Below, in pieces: positions 1-6,438 of a stretch of DNA of 40,557 bases. The DNA lies in contig JAXHVO010000041.1 in the NCBI GenBank assembly GCA_034189135.1, positions 1 to 40,557 on the forward strand, read 5' to 3'. Under the pieces are notes generated by a model. The model did no database searches. It was not told the origin of the DNA and worked only from the letters and a program-made list of their open reading frames with translations. Source of the stretch: Thermodesulfobacteriota bacterium. Its GTDB lineage: Bacteria > Desulfobacterota > Desulfobacteria > Desulfobacterales > JAUWMJ01. Made by a program: the position numbers and the translations under genes. How positions within the stretch are numbered: position 1 is the first letter of the stretch; each line of letters starts with the position of its first letter.

Positions 1-90
1 AATGGATTTGGTCGCAGAACAGTAATTTTAACACAATAATACCCCTTAAGGGGTTATCAGTATCGATGCCCTTATAGGGCTTTATGCAAG

Positions 91-120
91 CCTCCGGCTG
101 GGCCGGAGGTCATGACTTTT
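91..120 (+). terminator. Possible terminator hairpin
   Basis: CCTCCGGC (91-98) pairs with GCCGGAGG (102-109) around a 3-nt loop, followed by TCATGACTTTTTA. The stem is strong but the T-run is delayed, so this is only a candidate. It would serve a plus-strand gene upstream of the window. Confidence 0.35.
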
Positions 121-363
121 TACCGATTAGGTAAAATATAGGGCTTAAAATCAAATTCACCGATATTTTTTAATAAATATGAGTTTAACATGCACAAGGT
201 CAACATCTCATATTCGAATTGAGCCATTACAAATGTCAGGGACCCTGCTGGCGGGTGTATACGGTCTCATGGATCCCGAAGAAGGAAGGTCGGTTTAAGA
301 TGAAGCCTTAACCGGGTGGGGCAAGCTTTTATCAAATTCTGTACAAAATAGTGCTTGGTTTTT

Positions 364-392
364 AAGGGTTTCAGTAAGCAACTGAAACCCTT
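364..392. repeat. 12-bp perfect inverted repeat
   Basis: AAGGGTTTCAGT (364-375) and ACTGAAACCCTT (381-392) form a perfect 12-bp stem with a 5-nt loop. It lies downstream of the stop of the minus-strand gene at 481-1239. On that strand the bases following the hairpin are A-rich rather than T-rich, so a simple intrinsic terminator is not supported. Confidence 0.6.
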
Positions 393-480
393 ATTGGATT
401 CGATACTGTTTCAGCGAAATACCCCCTTCGTTCGTCATATTTGATGTATTCGATGCCGTTATACTGGCAAATGATTGAAA

Positions 481-1239
481 TTATGGGTAACCGGTTTCAT
501 TAGGATTAATCTCTACTTCCATTACACGCCAGACACGACGGGAATATCTCGAGCTTTGACTGAAATAAATCCGCCCCTTCCCTTGGTACAAATGAATAAG
601 CCGGGCATGGTCACTTCCATAATAAAACGGGTTGAAACTTTTACCGGTTATATGGCCGGTAGTGGATGTTGGATCCCCAACCAATGCATAGACTTCCTCA
701 AGGCTCATTCCTTTCTTGATTGCTGACAGGGAATTTTTACCTGACTTTCGTTTGCCTTTTGACTTTTTTGAGGCAGGCACGGGAGATTGGCCCTTGGCCA
801 GCTTTTTCTGCATGGCCTTCAAATTCACACTGCCTTTTTTATAAGGCTTCTTAGCTTTCCCTGCCGGCATTTTATCCAAAGATTGCTTTGCATATTTCCG
901 AACCTTGGAATGTTTGGCATTTTTAATAACGGTTTTAAGAACATTCCGATAACGAGTATTACCGGACTGTCCCAATGCCTTACATGCCCAGGCAAGGGCA
1001 TCCACCCCTATCTGACTGGTATCGTTATAGGTCTGCAACAATTTTTCAGCCAAAACATCCAGGACTACCCGTTCTCTCAGTCCATTATGGTAAATACTCT
1101 GGGATGCCCTACGCAAAGAAGACATGCCACCACCAACGATCTGGTTAATATGTCGTTCACCAGTCGGGCTAACAGCCATTGCAGGAATAGTCGGAATTAA
1201 CAGAGCCACCATAAAAATAAAAAATATTATCTTGCGCAT
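481..1239 (-). CDS. Secreted protein with BamE/SmpA-like C-terminal domain
   Basis: A 252-residue protein when read from the ATG at 1239, chosen because AGGAGGGT lies 7 bases upstream and a signal peptide then begins at once. Residues 1-22 are a positively charged start, a hydrophobic core and an A-M-A cleavage-like end, so export is predicted. The middle (about 30-130) is helical and resembles HEAT-like repeats. A Lys/Ser-rich linker (about 130-170) follows. The C-terminus contains I-K-K-G-M-S-L-E-E-V-Y and G-D-P, the hallmark pattern of the SmpA/OmlA (BamE) fold, which in BamE sits in the outer membrane assembly machinery. No lipobox cysteine is present, unlike true BamE. The function is inferred only at domain level; it stands alone here. 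Confidence 0.7.
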   Translation of the reverse strand: MRKIIFFIFMVALLIPTIPAMAVSPTGERHINQIVGGGMSSLRRASQSIYHNGLRERVVLDVLAEKLLQTYNDTSQIGVDALAWACKALGQSGNTRYRNVLKTVIKNAKHSKVRKYAKQSLDKMPAGKAKKPYKKGSVNLKAMQKKLAKGQSPVPASKKSKGKRKSGKNSLSAIKKGMSLEEVYALVGDPTSTTGHITGKSFNPFYYGSDHARLIHLYQGKGRIYFSQSSRYSRRVWRVMEVEINPNETGYP

Positions 1240-1903
1240 TGTGAATACCCTCCTGAAAAAATTAAAAACATAAATCTTCTTCCCGTCATGATTTTTCGAG
1301 GATCGCATTATACAATAATTCCCCCTAAAATTCAACAAAATCCGTTTATCATTTAAAAATTATACGGTTATCTCGAAATTTTTTCAAATTCTATAGTGGT
1401 TGTCAAAAAAACGTTCCGTTATCGAAATGTTTTTTTCTACAACCACTGATACCGCAATTCCAAATTTCGGAACATATTTATGGCAAGCGGTATAATATCA
1501 TTTCAGATCACAACCTGAAAGCTTGCCTATTATTCAGAATTCAGCTAGCGAAACTATCGGGTCCTTTAAATTTAAAGTAATATAAGCTTCGCGAATGCGA
1601 GGTGTTGTGGGGAAGAAGAGAAAATTTCTTTTACTCAATTAGGCTGTGCAAGAATGATGGGGGGTTGTTAAAACAGGTACGAAAACCGTATATAGTAGCA
1701 TTAAAAAAATAAAGAATTCGGTAACTATCCGAACCCCTTATGGATAATACATTATTGTGTCGAAGGCCGGATTTACCAAATAGCATATGATTACAATAAG
1801 ATACTGATTTACAAGTGAGTTTGTGTGAGTTTAAACGAGTTATTGTACGCTCCTGGCCGCATAATCGCATATAAATCGCATATTATAAAATAAGAAAAAT
1901 CAT
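1240..1903. other. Long intergenic stretch without a credible gene
   Basis: About 660 bases separate the secreted-protein gene from the metallophosphoesterase stop. A 79-codon frame on the minus strand (1631-1870) has no ribosome binding site and no recognisable motif, so I do not call it. The region contains a long imperfect hairpin at 1395-1447, a second inverted repeat at 1449-1493, and an AT palindrome CTTTAAATTTAAAG near 1563-1576. It may be decayed mobile DNA. Confidence 0.5.
1395..1447. repeat. Long imperfect hairpin
   Basis: AGTGGTTGT (1395-1403) pairs with ACAACCACT (1439-1447). Inside it a 7-base A-run (1405-1411) pairs with a 7-base T-run (1430-1436), then CG and TT pairs follow toward a small loop near 1419-1422. 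An adjacent pair, ATACCGC (1449-1455) and GCGGTAT (1487-1493), forms a second hairpin. The two could be one folded-back remnant of a small mobile element; no target duplication was found. Confidence 0.5.
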
Positions 1904-2434
1904 TCAGGCAGGTTTATTCCCCACAAAATTTGGGTTGTCTGGTCTATTCTGCATAATTTCGCGAACTTTATTGAAGCTAACCGGATAAAAATCGTTATTA
2001 TCAACCCCGATGTCCCATTGCTTGCCGATTGGCGGCAGTTTGCCGTGGGAATGACCGTATAGCTGCCAGCTGTTGTAGTGTGACCGAGGCCAGGCACGCA
2101 TGGCGAAATGACATACAACCACATAAAACCCTTCTATTTCCTTCTCCCAGATGACTGTGGCTGACTTTTTCAGCCAATAATCGTGACTGCCTTTCAGAAA
2201 AATATGCGTTCCGTTAAGCTGCCGAATGTAATTTTCGGCAAAAGGTTTTTTAGAAAGGGTAAAGTCTCCTGCATGAACCACAACATCCTTCGGTCCGACC
2301 ATTTCATTGTGGCGGCGGATAATTTGCGCATCCATTTCATCAACCGAGGTGAAAGGGCGGTTACAATACTTGATGATGTTTGCGTGCCCGTAGTGTTCAT
2401 CAGCAGTAAAAAAGAATTTGGAGGTAGAGTTCAT
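1904..2434 (-). CDS. Calcineurin-like metallophosphoesterase
   Basis: A 176-residue protein with the full order of metallophosphoesterase motifs: D-x-H (D12, H14), G-D (D57), G-x-H-D (82-85), a buried C-H (H109) and Y-G-H-S-H (H128, H130). These residues form a two-metal phosphodiesterase or phosphatase centre. This compact family is common in phages and accessory bacterial loci. One feature is odd: the nearly invariant Asn of the GNHD motif, which bridges the metals, is Ser at residue 83 here, and this may alter activity. The gene starts 20 bases after the antitoxin stop on the same strand, so it is probably co-transcribed with the toxin-antitoxin pair. The ribosome binding site is weak. The substrate is unknown. 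Confidence 0.85.
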   Translation of the reverse strand: MNSTSKFFFTADEHYGHANIIKYCNRPFTSVDEMDAQIIRRHNEMVGPKDVVVHAGDFTLSKKPFAENYIRQLNGTHIFLKGSHDYWLKKSATVIWEKEIEGFYVVVCHFAMRAWPRSHYNSWQLYGHSHGKLPPIGKQWDIGVDNNDFYPVSFNKVREIMQNRPDNPNFVGNKPA

Positions 2435-2454
2435 GTTTTTTCCGTTGGAGCGCG

Positions 2455-2763
2455 TCAGGTGATCGCTCTGGCGATGCTTTTTTTGTCGGCACCCATAGCC
2501 AGCAAGGATTTGATAAGAAGGTCCACAGAAACGCTCGGATCTCCCTTTTCAATTTTGGCGACCCTTGACTGGCTGGATTTCAGCATCTTGGCTAACTGTG
2601 CCTGTGTCATTTTTTTTTGTTTGCGGCGTTTTGTCAGCGCCTGGCTGAGTGCCAGTTTCAGCTCGATGAATTCCGATTCTTCTCTACTCAGTCCAAGAAA
2701 CTCTTCCACAGATTCGACCTTATACCCTTTAGATTCTAAATTTTTCTTTTTTTTCTGATCCAT
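2455..2763 (-). CDS. higA: HigA-type antitoxin with XRE helix-turn-helix
   Basis: A 102-residue DNA-binding protein. The first 20 residues are Lys-rich, followed by a conserved E-E-F-L-G-L segment and, from about residue 40, an XRE helix-turn-helix (T-Q-A-Q-L-A, then S-S-Q-S-R-V-A-K-I-E). The segment ending D-P-S-V-S-V-D-L-L is typical of antitoxins paired with phage Gp49-like toxins. I chose the ATG at 2763 because it falls one base after the toxin stop codon and matches family length; a longer frame begins upstream inside the toxin gene but adds non-homologous residues. It should neutralise the toxin upstream and repress the operon through the palindrome at 3122-3149. Confidence 0.85.
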   Translation of the reverse strand: MDQKKKKNLESKGYKVESVEEFLGLSREESEFIELKLALSQALTKRRKQKKMTQAQLAKMLKSSQSRVAKIEKGDPSVSVDLLIKSLLAMGADKKSIARAIT

Positions 2764-2764
2764 T

Positions 2765-3115
2765 TTATTTTTCCCATTCTTTAACATCTTTTTCATAGCG
2801 TTTGATTCTTTGTTTGCAAATAGCAATAATCGATTTTGGGGTTTTGTTTGTCTTTTTTTCAAAAACATCTATGATCAAAATCGCATCGGTATAGATTCGA
2901 TACATTATTCGCCACGTCAAATTTTCATCATTTATTCTTAACTCATGACACCGAGTTCCGATTGACGGCATTGGGCGTGATTTTGGTAAAGATAATTTTA
3001 TGCCTTTTTGAATTTGCCGTAATAAGTATCCCGTTTCTATTCGAGCGTTTGAAGAAAAGGGCGGAGTCGTGACCTCACCATGCATCCATACCAGCGGTTT
3101 GTCATTTGAACTCAT
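2765..3115 (-). CDS. higB: HigB/Gp49-like toxin (RelE/ParE superfamily)
   Basis: A 116-residue protein of the phage-derived Gp49-like HigB family. Characteristic segments are K-P-L-V-W-M-H-G-E at residues 6-14, a central R-P-M-P-S-I-G followed by C-H-E-L-R-I, W-R-I-M-Y-R, and V-F-E-K-K-T-N-K-T-P. Members are generally ribosome-dependent mRNA interferases or related RelE-fold toxins. As usual for Hig systems the toxin gene precedes the antitoxin gene. The ATG at 3115 has no Shine-Dalgarno sequence, and the best promoter (-10 at 3123-3128) would start the transcript at or next to this ATG, so the message may be leaderless. The assignment rests on motif order and the antitoxin partner. Confidence 0.87.
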   Translation of the reverse strand: MSSNDKPLVWMHGEVTTPPFSSNARIETGYLLRQIQKGIKLSLPKSRPMPSIGTRCHELRINDENLTWRIMYRIYTDAILIIDVFEKKTNKTPKSIIAICKQRIKRYEKDVKEWEK

Positions 3116-3121
3116 ATAGTC

Positions 3122-3151
3122 GACAATATGTCAGATGTGACATATTGTCAA
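3122..3151 (-). promoter_or_regulatory. Toxin-antitoxin promoter overlapped by a perfect operator palindrome
   Basis: GACAATATGTCA (3122-3133) and TGACATATTGTC (3138-3149) are perfect 12-bp arms with a 4-bp spacer. On the minus strand the same bases carry TTGACA (3151-3146), a 17-bp spacer and TATTGT (3128-3123), a near-consensus sigma-70 promoter. The palindrome therefore covers both promoter boxes, as expected for antitoxin autorepression. Transcription would begin around 3116-3117, almost at the toxin start codon. Confidence 0.75.
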
Positions 3152-3252
3152 CTTGTTTTTTAATCAGAATTGTCGGGGCTTTGATTGTGAATTAGTTGGT
3201 GAACAGAAGCTTTCTGGATTGCGCTGATAACCTTTGGTGATTATAGCAGAAG

Positions 3253-3284
3253 CAAAAAAGGCACTTAAAATAAATTTAAGTGCC
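3253..3284 (-). terminator. Rho-independent terminator after tRNA-Leu
   Basis: On the minus strand GGCACTTAAA pairs with TTTAAGTGCC (3260-3269 and 3275-3284), with a 5-nt loop, and is followed directly by six T residues. It lies just after the tRNA-Leu 3' end and closes the secG side of the gap-tpiA-secG cluster. Confidence 0.8.
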
Positions 3285-3292
3285 ATAAAAAA

Positions 3293-3379
3293 TGGTGCCG
3301 AAGGCCGGACTTGAACCGGCACGGATGTAATCCACTACCCCCTCAAGATAGCGTGTCTACCAAGTTCCACCACTTCGGC
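3293..3379 (-). tRNA. tRNA-Leu (anticodon GAG)
   Basis: The minus strand begins GCCGAAG and ends CTTCGGC-A-CCA, giving a perfect 7-bp acceptor stem with the CCA end encoded. The D arm (GGTAGAC), the anticodon arm CTATC/GGTAG with loop TTGAGGG, a class II variable arm and the T-arm sequence GGTTCAAGTCC are all present. The anticodon is GAG, reading CUC/CUU leucine codons. The total length is 87 nt including CCA. It lies directly downstream of secG. Confidence 0.95.
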
Positions 3380-3392
3380 ACTATTTGAAACA

Positions 3393-3704
3393 CTATTTTG
3401 CTTCACCCGACTTCTCAGGGGCAGACTTTTGCTCAATTGGAGCTTTGGCGTCCTTCATAATAGAGCTGCCTTTCTTATGGCTGGAGTTATAGGCCAGCCA
3501 CAGAGAGGTCACCATAAATATGATGGCAGCGATAGTGGTTGCTTTACTAAGAAAAGTGGATGCCCCTGTTGAGCCGAAAAGCGTTTGACTGGACCCACCG
3601 CCAAAAGCAGCGCCCATATCAGCGCCTTTACCGGTCTGGAGCAACACAATCATAATAAGAGCAACACAAACAACCACATGGACGATAATAAGTATAAGTG
3701 ACAT
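3393..3704 (-). CDS. secG: Preprotein translocase subunit SecG
   Basis: A 103-residue inner-membrane protein. The first membrane helix (about 3-23) runs into the diagnostic L-L-Q-x-G-K-G-A-D segment, a Gly/Ser-rich loop with F-G-G-G-S-S-Q-T-L-F-G follows, and a second helix spans about 54-71. SecG associates with SecYE and assists protein translocation. The tail is polar and charged (residues 75-103). The gene starts 14 bases after the tpiA stop, the classic tpiA-secG arrangement, and is followed by tRNA-Leu. No strong ribosome binding site is visible, so translation may be coupled to tpiA. Confidence 0.93.
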   Translation of the reverse strand: MSLILIIVHVVVCVALIMIVLLQTGKGADMGAAFGGGSSQTLFGSTGASTFLSKATTIAAIIFMVTSLWLAYNSSHKKGSSIMKDAKAPIEQKSAPEKSGEAK

Positions 3705-3718
3705 AATATTTTTTTACT

Positions 3719-4483
3719 TTATTGAGTTTTAAACAAAACAATTTTACTGAAAGTTTCCGCATCAAGGCTGGCGCCTCCTACAAGCGCGCCATCAATATCG
3801 GGCATTGCCATGAGCTCTGAAATATTTTCCGGCTTGACGCTCCCTCCATACAATATTCTGATCGATTGGGAAAAGGAAGCTCCAAATATTTTTGCCAGCA
3901 AGGAGCGTAAAAATTGATGAACCTCCTGTGCCTGGTCTGCGGTTGCGGTTTTCCCCGTTCCGATTGCCCAAACCGGTTCGTATGCAACCACAAGTTTTTC
4001 CAACTGGTCAGAAGAAAAACTTTTTAACCCTATTGTCATCTGTTTGTCAAGCACAGAAAAAGTTTCTTTTAATTCCCGTTCTTTTTCGGTTTCTCCCACG
4101 CAAAAAACAGGAATGAGCTGTCCATTTATTGCAGAGCTTATTTTTTTATTGACCGTATCATCCGTCTCCGCAAAATACTGGCGTCGCTCGGAATGACCAA
4201 TAATCACGTGGCTGCAGCCGGCCGCCAAGAGCATTTCGGCTGAAATTTCACCGGTATAGGCGCCTTCTTTTTCCCAGAAGAGGTTCTGCCCTCCCAGTGA
4301 AACCAGGCTGTCCCTGACAACTTCAGATACAGGCGCAAGGGCGGTAAACTGAGGTGCAATCATAATATCAACATCTTTGGCACCTGCCACCAGCTTTACC
4401 AGATTCCGGGAAGTTTCCACAGCTTCAGCACAGGTTTTATACATCTTCCAGTTTCCAGCGATAAGGGGTCTGCGACTATTCAT
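3719..4483 (-). CDS. tpiA: Triosephosphate isomerase
   Basis: A 254-residue enzyme that interconverts dihydroxyacetone phosphate and glyceraldehyde 3-phosphate in glycolysis and gluconeogenesis. All active-site elements are present: G-N-W-K with N11 and K13, the catalytic histidine in I-I-G-H-S-E-R-R (H97), the catalytic glutamate in A-Y-E-P-V-W-A-I-G-T-G (E169), and Y-G-G-S-V near the C-terminus. The length is normal. AAGGAGAA precedes the ATG at a good distance. It lies between a membrane protein and secG, and the expected upstream pgk is absent. Confidence 0.97.
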   Translation of the reverse strand: MNSRRPLIAGNWKMYKTCAEAVETSRNLVKLVAGAKDVDIMIAPQFTALAPVSEVVRDSLVSLGGQNLFWEKEGAYTGEISAEMLLAAGCSHVIIGHSERRQYFAETDDTVNKKISSAINGQLIPVFCVGETEKERELKETFSVLDKQMTIGLKSFSSDQLEKLVVAYEPVWAIGTGKTATADQAQEVHQFLRSLLAKIFGASFSQSIRILYGGSVKPENISELMAMPDIDGALVGGASLDAETFSKIVLFKTQ

Positions 4484-4507
4484 CTATATTCTCCTTTAAA
4501 TCTTTTT

Positions 4508-5056
4508 TTAGTTGGAGCTGTTTACGACATCAAGAAAGTTTTTTCCTGAATGCTTCAACAAATAGGGGGTTGTGATAAGAATAAGCATGCTGCCCAAAGG
4601 GCCGTTAAAAAGCAAAAGCGTGATGGCCAGCAGCCAAAAACTGTTTCCCATAATACAACCCGAAGCATTTTGAAATATAACAAAAAATGCAACATCGGCG
4701 ATACACAACAAAATGATTCCCCACACGGCCCATTTCCTTAAATTCCATACACCGATCCCGAGGATAAGCAAAGGTACCATACAAATAAGAAATTTTATTG
4801 TTAACAGTTTTATCATCGGGTCCGGACAATTTGGACTGGTGGACAGCCAGATCACTGCTTTAAATATGGCCAGCCATCCCACCGCCCAGATTTGCCAGGG
4901 AAAATCTGTATACATTCTCCAGTCGGGTAAGATAACAAATGAAGGCTGTGTGTTGTTTTTTATAATATCGTTATCCGCTTTTTTGCGTTTAAAATCTTTT
5001 TCTTGTTTCTTTTTTTTGGACAAATTGTCTATCTCCGAACCTTGAAAATTTGCCAA
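4508..5056 (-). CDS. Four-helix membrane protein of unknown function
   Basis: A 182-residue frame that I do not recognise. The first 35 residues are very Lys-rich and probably cytoplasmic. Four hydrophobic segments follow at about 56-73, 83-108, 110-130 and 141-166. The called start is TTG at 5056, because there is no in-frame ATG before residue 48. A well-placed AAGGA precedes an out-of-frame ATG 12 bases upstream of the TTG, opening a 24-codon frame that ends in the A-rich stretch. A short leader peptide or a frameshift is therefore possible. The gene sits where pgk would be expected between gap and tpiA, but shows no similarity to phosphoglycerate kinase. Confidence 0.6.
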   Translation of the reverse strand: MANFQGSEIDNLSKKKKQEKDFKRKKADNDIIKNNTQPSFVILPDWRMYTDFPWQIWAVGWLAIFKAVIWLSTSPNCPDPMIKLLTIKFLICMVPLLILGIGVWNLRKWAVWGIILLCIADVAFFVIFQNASGCIMGNSFWLLAITLLLFNGPLGSMLILITTPYLLKHSGKNFLDVVNSSN

Positions 5057-5128
5057 ACCTCATAAGTCCTTCTTTTGGCTGTATCTTCAATGGATATGTT
5101 AAAAAGATAATTTCTTTTAATTTTAGAG

Positions 5129-5163
5129 TGAAACTCGTAACACGCAACCCGCAATTCGAGTTT
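5129..5163. repeat. Degenerate heptamer tandem repeat (locus A)
   Basis: Five successive 7-base units occur in register between gap and the membrane-protein gene, for example CGTAACA (5136-5142) and CGCAACC (5143-5149). They share the pattern C-G-N-A-A-(C/T)-N. The same periodicity recurs at 6312-6425 and 8485-8565. Confidence 0.6.
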
Positions 5164-5228
5164 TAAGCTTAAAAATTAAGCAGTTAAGTGCCGGCGGCAA
5201 CAAAGAAGTATATCATGCCTGTGATTGG

Positions 5229-6233
5229 TTACAATTGAGCCCCTACCATTGCCGCTAAATCAACCATTCTGTTCGAGTAACCGGCTTCATTATCATACCA
5301 TGAGAGCACTTTTACCATATTATCTATGACGTATGTGGTGGGGGCGTCCACAATGGATGATAATGGTGAGCCATTATAATCGGTAGAAACCAGTGGTATA
5401 TCACTGTAACCAAGAATTCCGGCAAGTGATTCTTCGCTGGCTTTTTTCAGGGCATCGTTGATATCTGAGACCGTGATGCCTGATTTTTCAATGTAGGCGA
5501 CCAGGTCAACGATGGACACATTGGGTGTTGGAACGCGAATGGATAAACCGTTGAGTTTTCCTGATAGCTCCGGAAGCACCAGAGAAACGGCTTTGGCAGC
5601 ACCGGTTGTGGTCGGAATCATGGAAAGCGCTGCGGCTCTGGCACGTCGAAGATCTTTATGGGGGAAGTCAAGAATACGCTGGTCTCCGGTATACGAGTGT
5701 ATCGTTGTCATAAGCCCGCACTTTATACCGAAATTTTCCAGAAGTACTTTGGCCACAGGCGCGAGACAGTTGGTGGTGCAGGAAGCATTGGAGATAATAT
5801 TATGTTGTCTGGGGTCATAGGAATTTGAGTTTACGCCCATGACAATAGTAATGTCAGGATTACCGGCTGGTGCTGAAATGATTACTTTTCGGGCGCCTGC
5901 GGTCAGGTGTTTGGATGCACTTTCACGGTCTCGAAACAATCCGGTACATTCGGCGGCAATTTCAACCCCGAAATCATTCCAACGGAGTTTTTCAGGGTCC
6001 TTGATCGACGTAATGGCAACCGATTTTCCATCAACCTCAATTGAATCATCCTTAGCAGAAATATTCATATCGAGTTTGCCATGAACAGAGTCGTATTTTA
6101 AAAGGTGAGCCATGGTGGTTGAATCCGTAAGATCGTTAATGGCCACTACTTCAATATCAGGGTGATTCAGTGCAGCCCTAAACACAATACGTCCTATCCT
6201 CCCAAAGCCGTTGATACCAATTTTTACGCTCAT
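5229..6233 (-). CDS. gap: Glyceraldehyde-3-phosphate dehydrogenase (phosphorylating)
   Basis: A 334-residue enzyme of central carbon metabolism that oxidises glyceraldehyde 3-phosphate to 1,3-bisphosphoglycerate. The Rossmann motif G-F-G-R-I-G-R is at 9-15. The nucleophile is C152 in S-N-A-S-C-T-T-N-C, with the activating H179 in T-I-H-S. A-I-N-D at 31-34 fits NAD preference. The length is normal. AAAGGAGAAAG precedes the ATG. It heads the cluster gap, membrane protein, tpiA, secG, tRNA-Leu, with the heptamer repeat field at 6312-6425 just upstream of its promoter region. Confidence 0.97.
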   Translation of the reverse strand: MSVKIGINGFGRIGRIVFRAALNHPDIEVVAINDLTDSTTMAHLLKYDSVHGKLDMNISAKDDSIEVDGKSVAITSIKDPEKLRWNDFGVEIAAECTGLFRDRESASKHLTAGARKVIISAPAGNPDITIVMGVNSNSYDPRQHNIISNASCTTNCLAPVAKVLLENFGIKCGLMTTIHSYTGDQRILDFPHKDLRRARAAALSMIPTTTGAAKAVSLVLPELSGKLNGLSIRVPTPNVSIVDLVAYIEKSGITVSDINDALKKASEESLAGILGYSDIPLVSTDYNGSPLSSIVDAPTTYVIDNMVKVLSWYDNEAGYSNRMVDLAAMVGAQL

Positions 6234-6311
6234 AATACTTTCTCCTTTTTCCTATTTGTAAATTTCGTGCTTTTTTGGCAAAGTATTTTTGTTACACCTT
6301 GTGAAGCCCTT

Positions 6312-6425
6312 GTGGATATGATGCTGGATACTCGATACTGGATATTCGTTATTGGATAACGGTTTCCGGTTAAAAACGAGTATCGAACATCAAGCATCGA
6401 GTATCCAGTATCCAGCATCGAGCTC
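6312..6425. repeat. Facing heptamer repeat arrays (locus B)
   Basis: Left array 6312-6360 is made of 7-base units such as GGATACT and CGATACT. Right array 6377-6425 has the reverse-complement type, such as CGAGTAT and CCAGCAT. GATGCTGGATACT (6320-6332) is perfectly complementary to 6407-6419, so the arrays can fold into a hairpin about 100 nt long. They fill the space between the EIIA gene stop (6439) and gap. Confidence 0.75.
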
Positions 6426-6438
6426 CTAGCAAAAATAT

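Larger units (their letters stand above)
1..480. other. Gene-free left edge with several hairpins
   Basis: I see no credible coding region here. The stretch holds a palindrome CCCCTTAAGGGG at 42-53, a short GCCC/GGGC hairpin at 68-80, an 8-bp GC-rich hairpin at 91-109, and a 12-bp perfect hairpin at 364-392. None is followed by a clear T-run on either strand, so terminator function is not established. The 91-109 hairpin has a weak T-rich tail (ACTTTTTA) on the plus strand and is the best terminator candidate for a gene lying to the left of the window. Confidence 0.5.

Noticed and set aside
364-392. Intrinsic terminator for the gene at 481-1239
   Set aside because: The stem is perfect, but on the minus strand it is followed by A-rich sequence rather than a T-run.
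475-1200. Two plus-strand reading frames opposite the BamE-like gene
   Set aside because: They are antisense shadows: no binding site, no recognisable motif, and the minus strand has a signal peptide and domain structure.
1631-1870. 79-codon minus-strand frame
   Set aside because: It lacks a ribosome binding site and known motifs and lies in gene-poor DNA; chance frame is the simpler reading.
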